A stretch of 64,000 nucleotides of DNA from Abelmoschus esculentus (GCA_035048815.1 JAUCBN010000014.1:19823501-19887500); one strand, 5' to 3'. Numbered from the stretch's first letter, positions 12,405 through 26,166 are shown. The notes: generated by a model not told the origin, from the letters alone. Numbers and translations: made by a program.

Positions 12405-15400
12405 TCAAGTTGCTAATTTCTGCTTGGGCGCTGCAGGAGATCTATGGGAAAGTGTATTGTATATGGCTTTGATAGTATTTGGCGTAGTTCTACAACAACC
12501 TCCTACAAGCGAAGCCCCAACCTCACACCATTTGCTTACGTAAGAGATGAAATCTTCATCCTTGACTCCTGTATTTTGCTGCCACAAAAAGAATGATGCA
12601 GACCATTAAGGCACGGGAACAAATGAATTACCGAAAAATAAGTATACTTCAGCTTCCTTTTATTTATTTTTTTCAATTATTTTGCAATTTCTTTTATATT
12701 CGGTGTCCTTCCTTTATTTTCTTTAAAGCCAAATGAAAATATAATTTTATTGAGGGTAGTTTAAAGTGGTAGCACTTTGTTTCATATTGCTAAGTTCAGA
12801 AATAGCAATTGAGCTGTGTTTCTTGATATCGTGTTGAGAAAAAAAAATCTAGTTAGTATGGACGAGACCCGTGTGGTTCAAATAAGGTGATCCTACAGAT
12901 TTCAATCCTTTTTTTAATATAGGGGATGTTTCATGCATCGTCTAGAGAGAGAAAAAGAACATAAACTTACCACCCATTCCTTCCGATCAGCATCATACCT
13001 CTCACCACTATTGGGATATATAACAATTGGTTTGGTAGTGACCTGCACAAATTATTAACCAGATAAGTTTGTTGAGTCCATCATAATTTCTAGACTAAAA
13101 CGTTACAGGAACAAATTCCTCAAACATAAAAAAGAAGAAAAAAAGAAAAGAAAAGGAGAGAACCAGTTAATTGCTAAAAGGACTAAGGAGAGAAAAGAGT
13201 ATAATGTTTTATCTATAACGGCTATTAACAAAATAACAGATTGGCAAAATCAAAACCTTTTTAGTTGCTAAAATCAGATCATGAATAAATCTAGGAGGCG
13301 TGCAGTTTATTCCAACAGCAACAACTTGTTTGCAGAATTCACCAATAGATACACACTGAAGCAAAGAATCACCGCTAACTACATTGACACCATCTTTTGA
13401 GTTGAAAGTAAACCATGCAGGAATCTTTAAGTGTTCTTCCTCTAGGAGTTCAGCATAAGCCTGTATGAAGAGCCTCCAAAATCTCAATATTAAGAAGAAA
13501 CAAATTAAACAACAAAGTAGACTGGACCACTGGATCAGTAACATCTTACTAGCCAATTCGGAAACATTTAGGGCATGCAAGACATGAAATTTAGTATGTT
13601 GGTTTTGTTCCTCACGCCCTTCTTACTTTTATCTTAAGGAAAAAGGTTTCACTCAAAATCAAATATCCAGCAATACCTGAGCTTCTATCTTGTTTGGAAC
13701 TGTTTCAAATGCTATTAGGTCAGGCCCTGCTTCTACCAGGACCTGAACCCTTCTGCGATGAAATTCTTTCAGAGCTTTTACCGTCATTGCATCACCATAG
13801 TGCCCACTAGTATAGAGAATACAAAAAAAAAAAAGGAGACATGTAAAAATGTGCTAAATTTGACGATTTTCATTTACACAAAGATAACTGATTGTGGCAG
13901 ATAGCATAAAAGCAAGAAGACTGGATTTGGATTAAACATTACTTAATAACATTTACATAGATGATTGACACACCTGTACTCAGAACCATCAGCCAAATAA
14001 GCCCCATAGCTGCCTACAGATGCTGCGACTAAGATTGGACGCTTTTTTAGTACCTTACCATCTCCAATTCCATCACTAGAACTTTTACTACATCTTTCAT
14101 AATACATTTGCCTTGCCTCAATGGCAATTTCCACACTTTTTTTAAGCAATGATTCACTTTGTTCTCTGGAAAAGCCTTTTGCTTCGAACCCCTGAATCGT
14201 GGCCTGTTAAAGATACATAAATTTGAATCAGTCAGAAATGATAGAGAGAAAGAGAGAGATGTTACATCTGATACCTGATAGGATGCTGTGATAATAATAT
14301 CTGCGCCAGCTTCGAGGTAGTCAAGGTGTACCTGCTCAAAATCGTTTGGTAAATGATCTAAAGAAGCACCCTAAACATTACATATGGTAGATTTAAAGTC
14401 ACAATACTTTTAACAGGGGCTGCAAAGTGACAGAAACACTAGAAATTCAATGATCGGAGTTCTTCGTTATGAAAAACTAACTTAACAATTTCAACCAAAT
14501 GGTTTACAGTTACATCAATATTCACAAAATTCAAGGTTAATATTATGTGGCCAGACAAATCAATCAACTTAACAAGTGCAAAACATAGAAGCAATCATAT
14601 GGCTTCCTTGTTCATCACCTCAAGTATTAACCATCAATACATTATGACGTTAATCTTGTTTACACCTTGCATACTTGGATAGTATAATTATCCTGAAATT
14701 AAGTAAAACGAATGTTCATCTATCTTATTTGAAAAGGCAACTAGCAGTCACTTTGGATATTGAACCTTTCTGAAATGAGCTAAGAAGCCTAGAAGAGAAC
14801 TAAGCTTTCAAAAATCCCAATCCCTGTATCCTGTTTATTTTTTCTAAAGATTTCTGAGAGTGGGAGAGCAAGTGCAGACATGGACTACTCTACAAACTAA
14901 TAAAGCTCAATCCTTTCATCGCAATATTAAAATAAGCAATATGGGCAGCCCAGACTCAAGTACGTGCTCATAATAACAGTTACCTCTTCGTATCAGTAAA
15001 ATTTATAAAGAAAACAATAGAACTCAAAACTGACTCATGACCAGTAACCCTTAAATGCCACTGACCTAACTCGCCAGATCAACACTGGACCACCTTCACA
15101 CTGTGGTCCAGTGTTCTATACATAGATATATAGATATATGTACTATACTGCACCCAAACCAAATCAGAACAAGTTTTGTTCTTTTTAATTTTTTTTTATA
15201 ATCAGAGTTTAATCAAGTTCCATGCGAAAATAATTATAACAATCAGAGCATAAACAAAATTCCCAAAAAGACCTCCACCGCCATTCATTTTTCATTGCTA
15301 GTTCATTCCCCTTCCACAGAAAATGAAAACTTGCTTGCATTCACACAAAACCAGTTCCTAACTTCCTATTATAAACCACATTGAATTGAATATAAGATAT

Positions 15401-15643
15401 AATGAAAATAAACAAATCAAGGTTCAAAAATAGTAATTTAGAGAGAGGGGGAGAGAGATTTACGGAGCGAATGAGGTGAGGAGAAGTGAGGAGACATTTG
15501 GCACTCCAGAGGGGATCGTTGAGGTCAGCACCGTGGCGTTCCAGTTCCGTCGCCAGTCCTCCATCAATAACGGCGGCGCCTCCAATCTGACGGAGGAACT
15601 CTTTCATCAATGAAGGCGTCGCCGGGATGTTGAAAGCCTCCAT
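12405..15643 (-). CDS. HMT2: homocysteine S-methyltransferase (HMT2-like)
   Basis: Transfers a methyl group from S-methylmethionine (or S-adenosylmethionine) to homocysteine to make methionine, part of the plant SMM cycle; expected cytosolic. Seven exons in transcript order: 15464-15643, 14275-14331, 13974-14203, 13677-13806, 13257-13460, 12971-13042, 12405-12578. Junctions are GT-AG and in frame, giving 348 residues, against about 325-350 for the family. Visible signatures: [16 protein letters not shown] near the N terminus, VGINCTPP (Cys252) and GGCCRTTP (Cys319, Cys320), which supply the three zinc-binding cysteines of the S-methyltransferase fold. The sequence matches the HMT2 type more closely than HMT1/3 (for example [12 protein letters not shown] and [21 protein letters not shown]). 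Intron 1 is about 1.1 kb. The gene lies next to the Raf-like kinase, as At3g63250 lies beside At3g63260 in Arabidopsis. Confidence 0.94.
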
Positions 15644-16869
15644 TTGCTTTGTTTTATTAAAACCGGGGTGTTGAAAGTTCTCACCCGCTATCGCAAACCT
15701 ACTTATAGAGCACGAACATTTTTACCCACTGGTCCCTCTAATTTTCTGTTATTACAATATTTGCAATCTCAGTTTAAACATTTTTAAAATCATTTATATT
15801 ATAGATAATTTACAGTTTAACCCTATTTTTTTCCTCCACCTTAATACATGAACTATATCTATATTTTATATTTCCTCTCTCTATTTTTTTAAATTGATAT
15901 TTATTTTATTGCTGAAGATTTATCATAGCGATGATCTTTTCGATTCAATTTATTCCGTACACAATGTTAAGATTTAAACCTTTATCCTTAAGTGATTTAG
16001 TATCTCATCTTACTAGATTAACTGATTATTGATAGCTTTTTTATCTTTCACTATATATATATAAATTTTCTTAAAATGAAATGAATTATGAATTTATTTT
16101 ATTATTATTTTTTCAATATTTATGTTTTATTCTGTAATCTTCAACTCTTACTTCGTCCCTAAAAACATCAACTTCACTCGATGTACATAAAATTAAGTGA
16201 TCTGGGTCAACCTAGCTTCTCCTAACTTGTGTACTGTCCTTTTCACCTTCTTCTCCATTGCTGTGTTGTCTTAATCCAACGCTTCTTGTCTGGTGAGTCA
16301 TGACAACCAATCTCTCCAATGGTGTGTTATCAGTAACATCTGGATGACGACAAAGTAGCTTCAAAGTCTTTGTTCGAATAAATAACGTAAATAATCAGTC
16401 ATTGGAGACTTGAACTACACGTCAGAAATAAGTTCATGTGTTTCAAATAAGCATCTTCATTGAGTTACTGTAGTGAAGACGAAACTATGATGAAACCATA
16501 AGGCCAGGAGAAACACATCATCTGACTTTGAAAAAGTAGAGTTGCAACTAGTAAAAGTTAGATAATCGGAATCAGAATCGGAACCTGTCTGGTCCGTTAC
16601 GTAATCTAAGTCCTAAGTTTAATATAAACACTAGGAGATAAATTGAAGAGTGTTAGAAAGACGGTCGTATCTCTTTATAAATTTTAAGTTCGTTAAGAGA
16701 CTGAACCAAGTGTTCGAAATAGTCTTTCATATGGTTCTATTCATTTACAATATCGAAATTCGAAGCCGGTGGTCATAGAAAGATTTGCCAGAACCTAAGA
16801 TGGAAGTGCTTCACATTCGAAGCAACTAAAATTATGTACCAACAAGATAAAATAAATGATCTAAAAGTA
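15644..16869. other. spacer between the HMT2-like promoter and the kinase 3' end
   Basis: The right flank of the HMT2-like start (15644 to about 15800) is its promoter/leader. The rest, to the kinase stop at 16870, is AT-rich and then mixed DNA likely to include the kinase 3' UTR. No gene or repeat was recognised. Confidence 0.4.
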
Positions 16870-19800
16870 TCACGGGCCACGGGCTGTGAAACAGAAACAT
16901 CCAGGAGCTTGGTCATCTGGTATCATGCCACCTCCCTTGCTGGTATCCACTGCTTCTAGCAATCTCACCACTTCATCCATGTCGGGACGTCTTTCGGGGT
17001 GTGCATCCCAACATTTTCTCATGATGCTTGCCAATGAACTAGGGCAACATCTAGGGATATCTGGTCGTAAATTCTGCAAAAAATATCTCCGATGTCAATA
17101 ACATATATCATCAGACATTACAACCAAAGGTATCAGAACCAGGTGCCAGTAGTATAGATTCAAGTGCAAACATTCATTGATTCTGCTATTCTGCTACAAA
17201 CACACATCGAAACCCCATTTCATGATGTAATTGACGTAATCGCTAATCGAAAGACATCAAGGTATAATCAACTCCGATCGTTAGTAAACATACTAAAGAA
17301 ATCTAGCTAACTAGTTAAGGCTAATCAGCTGACCCCTATCAGTTATGCAAGAATTCAGATTTGGAAATATCATAAACCATGGGGAGGACATTCACAAAGA
17401 TCAGTACTTTGAGTTAACTCATACCTGGCATACTACAGCCGATGAAACTTCAGCGAAACTAAGATCAGCATAAGGCATGTCACAGCAGTATATTTCCCAT
17501 AAGCATATACCAAAACTGTAGACATCACATTTCCTATTGTAAGGCTTTCCATCAAGGACCTACACAAGTATCGTATTAGATTCTCATACTGTACAGAAAT
17601 GAGAGTTGAGGCTTTAGGTGATCCAATTGTTGTTGCAGTTGAGCTAAAAAGATAGCATGCTATGATCATAGTCAGATACAAATTATACAATCAATGGACC
17701 TTGAAGTAGTGGATACCTCAGGGGCCATGTAACCAAGAGTGCCTGTTTCCCCAGTCATGTCTCTCGGGTTCTGAGCTTCAACTCGAGCAACACCAAAATC
17801 AGCGATTTTCAAAGTTCTATGAGCATCTAGCAACATATTTTCAGTCTTGACATCACGGTGTACAATCTTCTTGGAGTGAAGATAGCTCAAACTGCAAAAG
17901 GTGAACAAAAAAAATCCATTATTTTTCCGAGTAAACGTTCGAAATCCTAATACTCATAAAACTACTCACCCTCTAGAGAGGTCCAAAGCAATTTGAATCA
18001 CAACTTTAAAGGCAAGTTTCTTCTTCCTGTTTCTTATCAAAAACTTCTTTAACGTTCCACCTGGAAGGTACTCAACAACAACACAACATGCTCTTGAGGG
18101 AAGAGAATTATTGTTCTCACTTATTCCATCTTTTGTCGGGATCTTAAGGTTGGAAGTTCCCATTGAAGCTCCAATAAACTACAAGAGGTCGCTTATTCAT
18201 GATTTGATCAGTTGAACATTGGAATTCAAAACATCTAAAGAATTAGTCCATGGTAGTCATAACACTCATAACAGCAGAAGAAGCTCAGAAAAAAGAAAAA
18301 CATAAAGCAGATCCATCACCGCCTTCGCTCCCAAGTCTTTGGAGAGTTTGTTGGTGTCATCATTAATATAATGCAAAAACCATACGCCCAACCTGGATAA
18401 AATATAAACTGGTTTTACCTTTGTAACATTGGGGTGGTCAAGCTTATGCCAAACAGCTACCTCTTGCCGGAACGATGCCCGAAGAGCAGCAGCTTCAGCA
18501 ACTGTGGCAATACCATCCTCCCCCCAATCCAGTACCTTCACTGAAATGCATACAAGTTCATGCAGTAAGGATATCATCAACACGGAGACGGAGCATAATG
18601 TTTTTTTACTAATGAAGCAATGAATTAGACGTTTCACTGTCAAATACGGATGGAATATAGACAGCAGGTAATGTAGAGACTACTGTTTCGGCACATTTTA
18701 AACTAAATCATCAGGAGACATCAAACATGGCCATCACATATATAGATTAAGGAACCCTTATAAACAAATATAGATAATTAAAACAACTGAAATTTAGATG
18801 GCCCTGAATTAATTAAAAAACAAATAAGTTCCATTTAAACAACTCCGTAAAGAGAAAGCAATCTTGGAGCTCCATGACAACTCTGCAAAAGCTGTTCATA
18901 CCAAACAAAATGTAAAGGGATGTGAGGGAGTTGTTCTCGACTGAAAGTATCGTCCCACAAGCAATAATCACTAAAATCAAGATAATTTATTTTGAAGAGT
19001 TCCTATTACTTGCAGACATAAACTGAGCAAGTCATTCAGACAGTTACGGTAAGCTAAGCATCGATTTGCAGCATCTAGACAAATGAAAAATTCCCAGCAT
19101 TTCAAAGCTTTTCCTTTTCTTTGCCGATAGCGAAGCTGCCAAAACACTGGAAACCCTCATTTAAACAAAACAAAACACTAGAGGATGTCAAAGAATTATA
19201 CCTCAAAGCAATATAATCTTAAACTCAAGTTAGTAGAAGTGATGCTAGTCGAAAGACATCCCATGACTCACCTCAAGTTTAAAAGCATAAACCCCTTAGT
19301 ACACAATGTATTCTGTACACGGCTGAACCTAAAGAAGTGAATTTCTTATTACATTATCATCTGCTACCCTTAAAGCTTCATGTTCCCACAGGCACATACA
19401 TTCAAACATCTAAGTAAGAACAATCAAACCAATCAAGCAAGTCAAAAGTACTAAATAGCTTGCAGATTCTGGAATTCAAAATCACACCTACATGAACAAA
19501 CTTCAATAAATCATAGATTGAACATGACATTTTTTTTGTCAGCATATATACTTATACAGTGTAATAGAGAGAAAAAGTTCTCATCTTGGGCCAAAATAGC
19601 AGTCTATGATCAAACATTAAATCATACCTGCGACATCTTGGTTATCATAACCCCCACGGTACACAGTGCCATAAGTCCCATGAGCTATAACATGCCTTAT
19701 GTCAAGCTTAGCCAAATCAATTTCCCATTCTTCCTTCTTTCTCACAGTTGGGCCATCGTTTTCCCTAGACCAAGCCCTGGTCAAGTGCTTTTCCAGCTGC

Positions 19801-19952
19801 ATATCCCAGCTCTTGAAATCTATCTTATCTGCTCTCAGAAACATCTCCTTATTGTTGCTAAAGCTTCCTATAGACCCCAAGGCCTTTTCCATTGCAGTCG
19901 ATATCTCTGTTTTGGCTACACCTTCAGCTCCTTCACCATTACTTGTTGCCAT
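16870..19952 (-). CDS. MRK1: Raf-like MAPKKK-type protein kinase (ATMRK1-like)
   Basis: Cytosolic Ser/Thr/Tyr-type kinase of the plant Raf-like group C. Six exons in transcript order: 19628-19952, 18419-18540, 17970-18178, 17717-17891, 17425-17559, 16870-17073; 389 residues, all junctions in frame. An N-terminal leader (1-75) holds the family signature [19 protein letters not shown]. The kinase domain follows: Gly-rich loop [10 protein letters not shown] (91-100), ATP-binding Lys110 in VKVLDW, catalytic HRDVKTEN (230-237), DFG at 250-252 and GTLGYMAPE. The end, [10 protein letters not shown], is typical of the family. All catalytic residues are present, so an active enzyme is expected. I chose the ATG giving MATSNGEG; the frame runs upstream, but that part is a Phe/Leu-rich leader. 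Intron 1 is about 1.1 kb. The substrate is not known from sequence. Confidence 0.93.
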
Positions 19953-21410
19953 TCTTTGCACAAGAAACAAATAAAAAAAAAACCCAGAAAACAAGAACAA
20001 TGGATGATTATCTGAGAAAGTTCTTATCTTTTTAAAGTGGGATTTTTTATAATTATTTTATAATAAAAGAAAATGACTTGAAAGGGAGGGCTTGGCTTTT
20101 TGTTGTGGCTTGAAATGGATTTGAAGAGTCTCAAATGACTGTTTCACAAAACAAGGGATTGAAAAAAAAAAAAAAAAAGGTTAAACAACGGATTTACCGG
20201 TACTTGAAGATCTTCTGTGGATGGAAAAATCGGAAATTTTTACTTTTTAAAAAAACTTAAAGAAAAGAATCTGGATTTAATAAAGTTTCCATTTTTTACA
20301 GAGAATTTGAATCTGCAGTTAGTAACCAAAATCCAGTGTTCTAAAATCTGGGTTCTTTTGGTAAAATCCAGGTGCAAGCATAGCAGTAAATCCCAAACAC
20401 TGATTTTGTTGTATGAAATAATTAAAACATCCATCTTTAGAAGACAGATTTTGATGAAATTACGCCCTTTGTGAAGCAGAAAAGACAACAAATCTGGCAT
20501 TGTTATCATAAACAGGGAAATGACCATTGCTTAAATAAAAATTAAATATTAAAAAGTAGTGCCACTGGGATTCCTAGATTCAGATTCTGTATATAATATT
20601 TATATAACTTAATCTTAATATAAAAAATAAAATTTATTATTTAATAAAAAGCAACTGAAAATTTGGGAATAATGGTTTTTCCCCTTGATTGAGTTATAAA
20701 ACCGGGTAATATTCAGGAATTTTTGAAGGATTTTGCCGTAGACGATTTACGATGTCAATGAAAACGAAAAATTATATAATGGTTATTATTATTTATTTTA
20801 TTATTAAGTGAATTTATGTCTCATAAAAATTATTTTTAAATTTTATTTATAATAAATATTAACGAAAATTCACTTGATAAAAAATAAGATATAAAATTAA
20901 TAAAGTGAATATATTAAATTGATTGATTTCATAAATAATGTGACGAGAATGATAAAAAGAGGAAGGGCATGCAAATATAAACTCTATTTTAAAAAAATAT
21001 TTAATATACTAATTATATTAATAATATGTTATAACTATATTAGAATTGAGACAATGAAACAGATATAGTTATATTAATTTTTATGTAAGTATTATTAATA
21101 AATATTTAATATACTAAGTATTATTAATTTACTACTATTTCTTTTAAAGAGAAAATATATTGTAAGGACAATTTAATAAATTTTATTCGTTAATAATTTT
21201 ATATTTGATAATACTATAATCTAACCTAAAATTAAAATTTAATAAAAATATATATTACTCTTTAAAATTTAAATCTCTAACATTAAAACTTTAAATCCTA
21301 AATTATAAATCATAAAATATAAACCTAAATATTAAATTTTAATTTTAGATATAAACTACAATTTTAAATAAAATATTTAGAACATCAAAATTTTTGTATA
21401 CTAAATATCT
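19953..21410. other. kinase promoter side and AT-rich spacer
   Basis: 19953 to about 20530 is the upstream region of the minus-strand kinase gene, with a poly-A tract near 20162-20178. Beyond it the DNA is extremely AT-rich with no gene seen. Confidence 0.4.
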
Positions 21411-21419
21411 ATCAAAATT

Positions 21420-21673
21420 GAGAAATTATATCATAGGCTCAATCTACCACGTCAGCCGTGGTCCCATCCAATAATAACCACCCACTTCATCACTAATCTC
21501 CACCTTATTTTTTTTCAACTAATGAATCTTCACTCAGAATTTTTATGTCATTTTAAAAATATGATTTCTAGAAATTACATTAATTACATGGCTGATTAGT
21601 GGCAAAATATATAATTTTTATTGATTAGGGACCACGACTGACGTGGTAGGTCGGGCCTATGATATAATCTCTC
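21420..21673. mobile_element. Mutator-type MITE with 9-bp target duplication
   Basis: 254-bp non-autonomous element. Its ends form imperfect inverted repeats of about 45 bp (left GAGAAATTATATCATAGG; right, reversed, GAGAGATTATATCATAGG) that go on with a shared TACCACGTCA(G)(C/T)CGTGGTCCC block. It is flanked by a perfect 9-bp direct repeat ATCAAAATT at 21411-21419 and 21674-21682. A 9-bp target duplication and ends starting with G fit the Mutator superfamily. It encodes no protein. A related copy lies at about 56712-56973. Confidence 0.85.
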
Positions 21674-21682
21674 ATCAAAATT

Positions 21683-23207
21683 TTATTCTTTGGTGTAAAT
21701 AGCAAACATATTTCCGAATCCAGAGGAGTACCAATAGTTTTAAATCTTTTTAAATTTCGTCCTCACACTTTAAAAAATTCCTTTTCTTTGGACAATTTCA
21801 AAGAAAGAATATTTGTATATTATATACTAATGGAATTAATTAATTAATTAAGGATTTTCTGAAGGGAAATTAATTAATAGTTCCGTTGTCCTTTGAAGCA
21901 AATAAATAAAATTGATGATTTGCCATTATGCCCCCATGAAATATTAAACAATTCAAATTACTCCGACTTTTATTTTTCCTTGTATTTTTATTTACTATAA
22001 TAACGGCTTCTTTCTTAAGAATTCCACACGCTACAAAACTTAGAATATTTTTTGAAGCACCAATAATTTTGGACCACTCAGTACAAATTGGTGACGTATT
22101 TATTATTATTATTAGATGGAATTTTGTGGACATAAACGAGCATTGTACATTTGTACTATGACGTGATGTGACTGATTACAAGCATGTAAGCCCACATTAT
22201 GTTATATTGTTCCCCAAGTATAAAATAAAAATTATACGGAGGTTTTGATATTTTATTCGGTCCGATCAAATTGGATTTTTATAAAAAAGAAATTAGATTT
22301 GGATCGGGTTGGGCTGGGTTGGATTTTTTTTTGACACGAAGTCGGGTCGATTTTGGATTTATGATGTAATATATTTGATTCGACTCTAGATTAAATATAT
22401 AATTTTTTTTATAAATATTTTAGTGATATATATATATGGTAATAGTCTTGTATACATATATTTTTATAATTAGGTCCTTAAAATTATATTTTTATTTATA
22501 ATTTAATTCTTAAAATTATAACTTTTTACAATTAAGTCTCTTAAAATTATTATTTTACAATTTAATCCCTAAAATTATTTTTTTTATAGGTTAGATCGAA
22601 ATCGGGTTTAGGATATTTATTTTCGGGTCGGATCGGGACGGATTTTTTGAAAAATAATTTTTAGTTGGGTTTTTTGAAAAAAATATTAGGGACAAAGTCG
22701 ATTTTAAAATACTTATTTTTTGGGTCAGATTCAAGTGGACCGAAAATCTGACTCTCCCCACCTATACCCATTTCTAATTATATGGAGGGTAAATTTAGCG
22801 ATAGAGTTTAAAATTAATTTAAAATTTTAAAATGATAAAAGTTTAAATAAAAATTTAAAAAAAAATATTTTTTTCAAAATATCAAGATTTAATTATATTT
22901 TTTAAAATTCGAGAGACATAATGAAATTTTTAAAAGAATTTAATTAAAAATATTTAAAAAATTAAAATTTAATATGAATTATAATTTTCCAAATATTTTG
23001 GGGGAGCGTCCCCATAAGCGTGCGTTGTGTATTTGTGTTCCTGATCCTATATTCTTTGTACATTTACCATTCAGTTCGTTTGTCTTAATTTTCAAGACTT
23101 TAATCTCCCTGTCCTTCGTATTTAAAATTCTAAATCCAGCTTATAATGCTGTTAATTTTTTTATTAAATCCATGTCATTACATTATCATATTTGTGTTAA
23201 TTTTTAA
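21683..23207. other. AT-rich spacer with a GGGTCGG-motif-rich patch
   Basis: No gene seen. Between about 22240 and 22760 there are many short GGTCGG / CGGGTTGG motifs in AT-rich DNA, like dispersed non-autonomous repeats of plants. Clear termini could not be found. A similar patch occurs at about 49500-49890. Confidence 0.35.
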
Positions 23208-24315
23208 GGCAGTGACCGTGATGGTACTGTCAACTTGAATGATAATATGTCCCAGAAGATTGCTACTGGACCAACTGAGTACCAACAGATTGGTAAAGTG
23301 AAGGCACACAAGGGCAATCATCCACAGACCAAGAAGGAAACAAGAAGATTTTAGAAAGACTTGATTCTGATGCTCAAAAGTTGGGCAATCTTCAAAAGTT
23401 ACGCCGTATTCCGATCACCGGCTATTTCGACTTGTTAAACTGTCCGGTTTAGATGTCATCTTAATGGTACATGTGATGCAGACATTACAACCCTATCCAG
23501 CTTATGAACAAGACCTTTCATCCTGTTTCTTCAACCCACTTCGTCATATTGAGTTTGGGAATCATGATCAAGATAACATCACTGAAATTTTCCAGGAAAA
23601 AGTTGTAAAAGAGATCATTTTAATGGAGAATAAAACTATGTTGTGAAGTGTTAAATGACTTTTATAAGGTGGCACTGTCCTAAGGGACAATAGGATCTTA
23701 AATTTAAGGTTAATTACAACAGACAATGAAGAGATTACAATTGCCGAGTCAACCACGACAAAGTTTTCAACAACTGTGAAGACCCCACGATCGACGCCTG
23801 CTGTGCCTGCAAGGAAATCATCCTACTCGTCATGCCGAGAGTCTCTTCCATTGACAACAAGGACTGCAGCCTGGTGACCCCCTAGAGAGCCAATGTTGGT
23901 TTGCTTCACAGCATCGACTCTGATGTTTCTGTGAATGTAAGTGCTGACCTTTCTATAATGGACAAGTGCAGGGGTTCAGACTCTAGACAAAGTTGTCAGA
24001 ACATCCAACAGCAGTGATCAAAGCATTGGAGTTGGACTAGGTGGTGAAGGACTGAAGGCTTGGAACATAATCGTGCAGCTGTAACCACTCATTCATTTGA
24101 TTCACGACAGCCACAGTTCGACACCTCGTTGTACTGGCAGCAGCGAGCAGAAGCATTAGAAGGGTTGCTCGAGTTCAGTGCAAGGCTCTTACAACATCAA
24201 AGGTACGAAGAGCTCGGTGTGCTTTTGAAGCCATTTGGAACGGAGAAAGTGTCCCCTAGGGAAACTGCCATCTGGTTGGCTAAGAGCTTCAAGGAGACCC
24301 GAGTCTACAGATAAA
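23208..24315 (+). pseudogene. NIMA-related kinase (NEK) C-terminal pseudogene
   Basis: Only the C-terminal regulatory part of a plant NEK kinase is left. The final 84 codons (24060-24314) include [35 protein letters not shown] and [12 protein letters not shown], the conserved tail of plant NEKs. Upstream, NEK-like pieces appear in different frames: PARKSSYSSCRESLPL and SIDSDVSVNVSADLSIMDK at about 23800-24000, separated by frameshifts and stops. No kinase catalytic domain was found in the window. The position between the MRK1-like and FORKED1-like genes matches Arabidopsis NEK4 (At3g63280, from memory), so it is most likely the decayed syntenic copy rather than a retrocopy. Confidence 0.75.
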
Positions 24316-26096
24316 ATGTCCATGTTTCGATTCGATATGAACTCCAACCGCCGTTCGAACGCCAGCTGGGGTAATTTTATGTATTTTCTTTCAATACCCC
24401 CTCCGAAAGTGTGGTTGTGTTTGAAATATGCAATTTCTGTGGAACATTTTTCTGAAATCTTATGCATTGTAAAATCAAACCCTTAGTAACCTATAAATTA
24501 CTTATTTGTAAAGAATATGTATAGGGACGGAATGCTTGAACATAAGTGATTTTTTTCGCTCCTGTTTAATTTCGTCACTGAATATATATAACGAGAATTT
24601 CAGTCTAATAGCGGAAAAATATTAACTTTGAGATATAACTTTAACGAATAATATGATGTGTTTGAATTTCAATGTTAATATTAACCTTTGCAATAAGATA
24701 TAGAACTGGAAAAAGACTAGAGTTGGGATTCACTTTAAGAGTCCCTCGTTTCTTTGAAACCTGAATCCTTTCCTAAAGTATTGATTTCTTAAAGAAGACT
24801 GAGGAATCTAAGCAACCAATGGTTCAAGGAAACGTAACTCGGAAGCGACTCAGCCAAAACAAATGAGTTGTACACCGAAATCGATAAATGATTCAATCAA
24901 AATATTGTTGTTTAATCCATAAAATAACTTACTTTGATATTTTAATAAAAGAAAAGAAAAAGAGAAAGACAAAGTGAGAGTGCTGAATCAGGAGTAGGAG
25001 TAGGAGTTGTTAGCCTGCTTTGGACTTTTGATCATAAAGAAAAAGGGGGAAATAAGGGTTTCAAACAAAACTAGGAAACAGAGGATTCGGATTCAAACCT
25101 GTAGAAAGAGAGGGATAGATGATGACGTGTCAAGGCACGCGTATCTTAGCGTTGCTGCAAATTCGGAATTTTGTCGTTCCAGCTTTGAATCTGGATCACC
25201 TCAAACCACGGTCGGAATGAACATGGAACACATTCCAAACTTGGTGAGGTGAACCGAAGGACTTCAAAGTTATTTTTAGAGGTCCAATTTAAACATGATT
25301 TAAAATTTTTTTTAAACATTATTATCTGCTAGATATTTTAATTTGTAAAAAAAAATCTGAATATTAAATCACATATCAAATGCAAATCTAAACATATTAA
25401 AAAGTTAAATGATCAAAATTCGAATCTATTTAAAATTAAATCTATTTTATATGTTATATATTTATATACTTTTACCCCTTTTCCTCTCTGGTGTGATCGA
25501 TTGCTTTAAAGTCACATGCAACCCCTTCCAGCATTATTTTTCGAAGTAAGGGAGCATCTGTAGCCTGTAGGCTCTTCTTTTTCGTTGGAGCCGCATCGGC
25601 TACTGAAACAATCATTTTAAAATAATAAACCCTTTTTTGATGATCTAAAGTAGATGATGAATTCAATACATGACACGTGTTAATACAGTAGGACATCAAC
25701 AATCAACATACACATCCACCTGAACTTTCATGGACTCGACCGTAGATGAACCAATATTTCTCATTGTTACCAGTATTGAATTGTAAATATTTATCCTTAG
25801 TGGGGAATTGCAGAGGAGGAAGATAATGATTGACTTGGGTAATTAGTTTGTCTTATTATAAATAATTTTATTAAAATGGTTTATCTATAGGATAATTTAA
25901 CTGTTAATCCGTAGACTTGATATTTTTCTCAATTTAGTCCTAAACTTTTATCATTACCCCATTACTCGTTAAATTTATATTTTTGATTTTTTATGATGTG
26001 ACAGTATAAAACTATTTGAAATTGAAATTATATTTAAAAAAAAAGAGTAAAATTGAAAAATGGCAAACGTGGTGGGATTTCTTTTGCCATTATGCC
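24316..26096. other. spacer upstream of the FORKED1-like gene
   Basis: No recognised gene. Short open frames at 25007-25252 (plus) and 25472-25702 (minus) have no family resemblance. The right end is the promoter of the FORKED1-like gene. Confidence 0.4.
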
Positions 26097-26105
26097 TTAT
26101 ATAAG
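26097..26105 (+). promoter_or_regulatory. TATA box of the FORKED1-like gene
   Basis: The run CTTATATAAGG lies about 65-70 bp before the chosen ATG at 26167. This spacing supports 26167 as the first start codon rather than the longer open frame that begins upstream of the box. Confidence 0.5.
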
Positions 26106-26166
26106 GAAAAAAGGACACAAAGGCTCAAGCTCACTTCCAGAGGCCTACTTTCGAACGTTGGCTTTA

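Noticed and set aside
22240..22760. GGGTCGG-rich patch as a defined transposon
   Set aside because: No terminal repeats or target duplication could be found, so it was kept only as a repeat-rich spacer.
26053..26166. Longer start for the FORKED1-like protein
   Set aside because: The extension begins at a non-ATG codon and spans the TATA box; the ATG at 26167 fits the family better.
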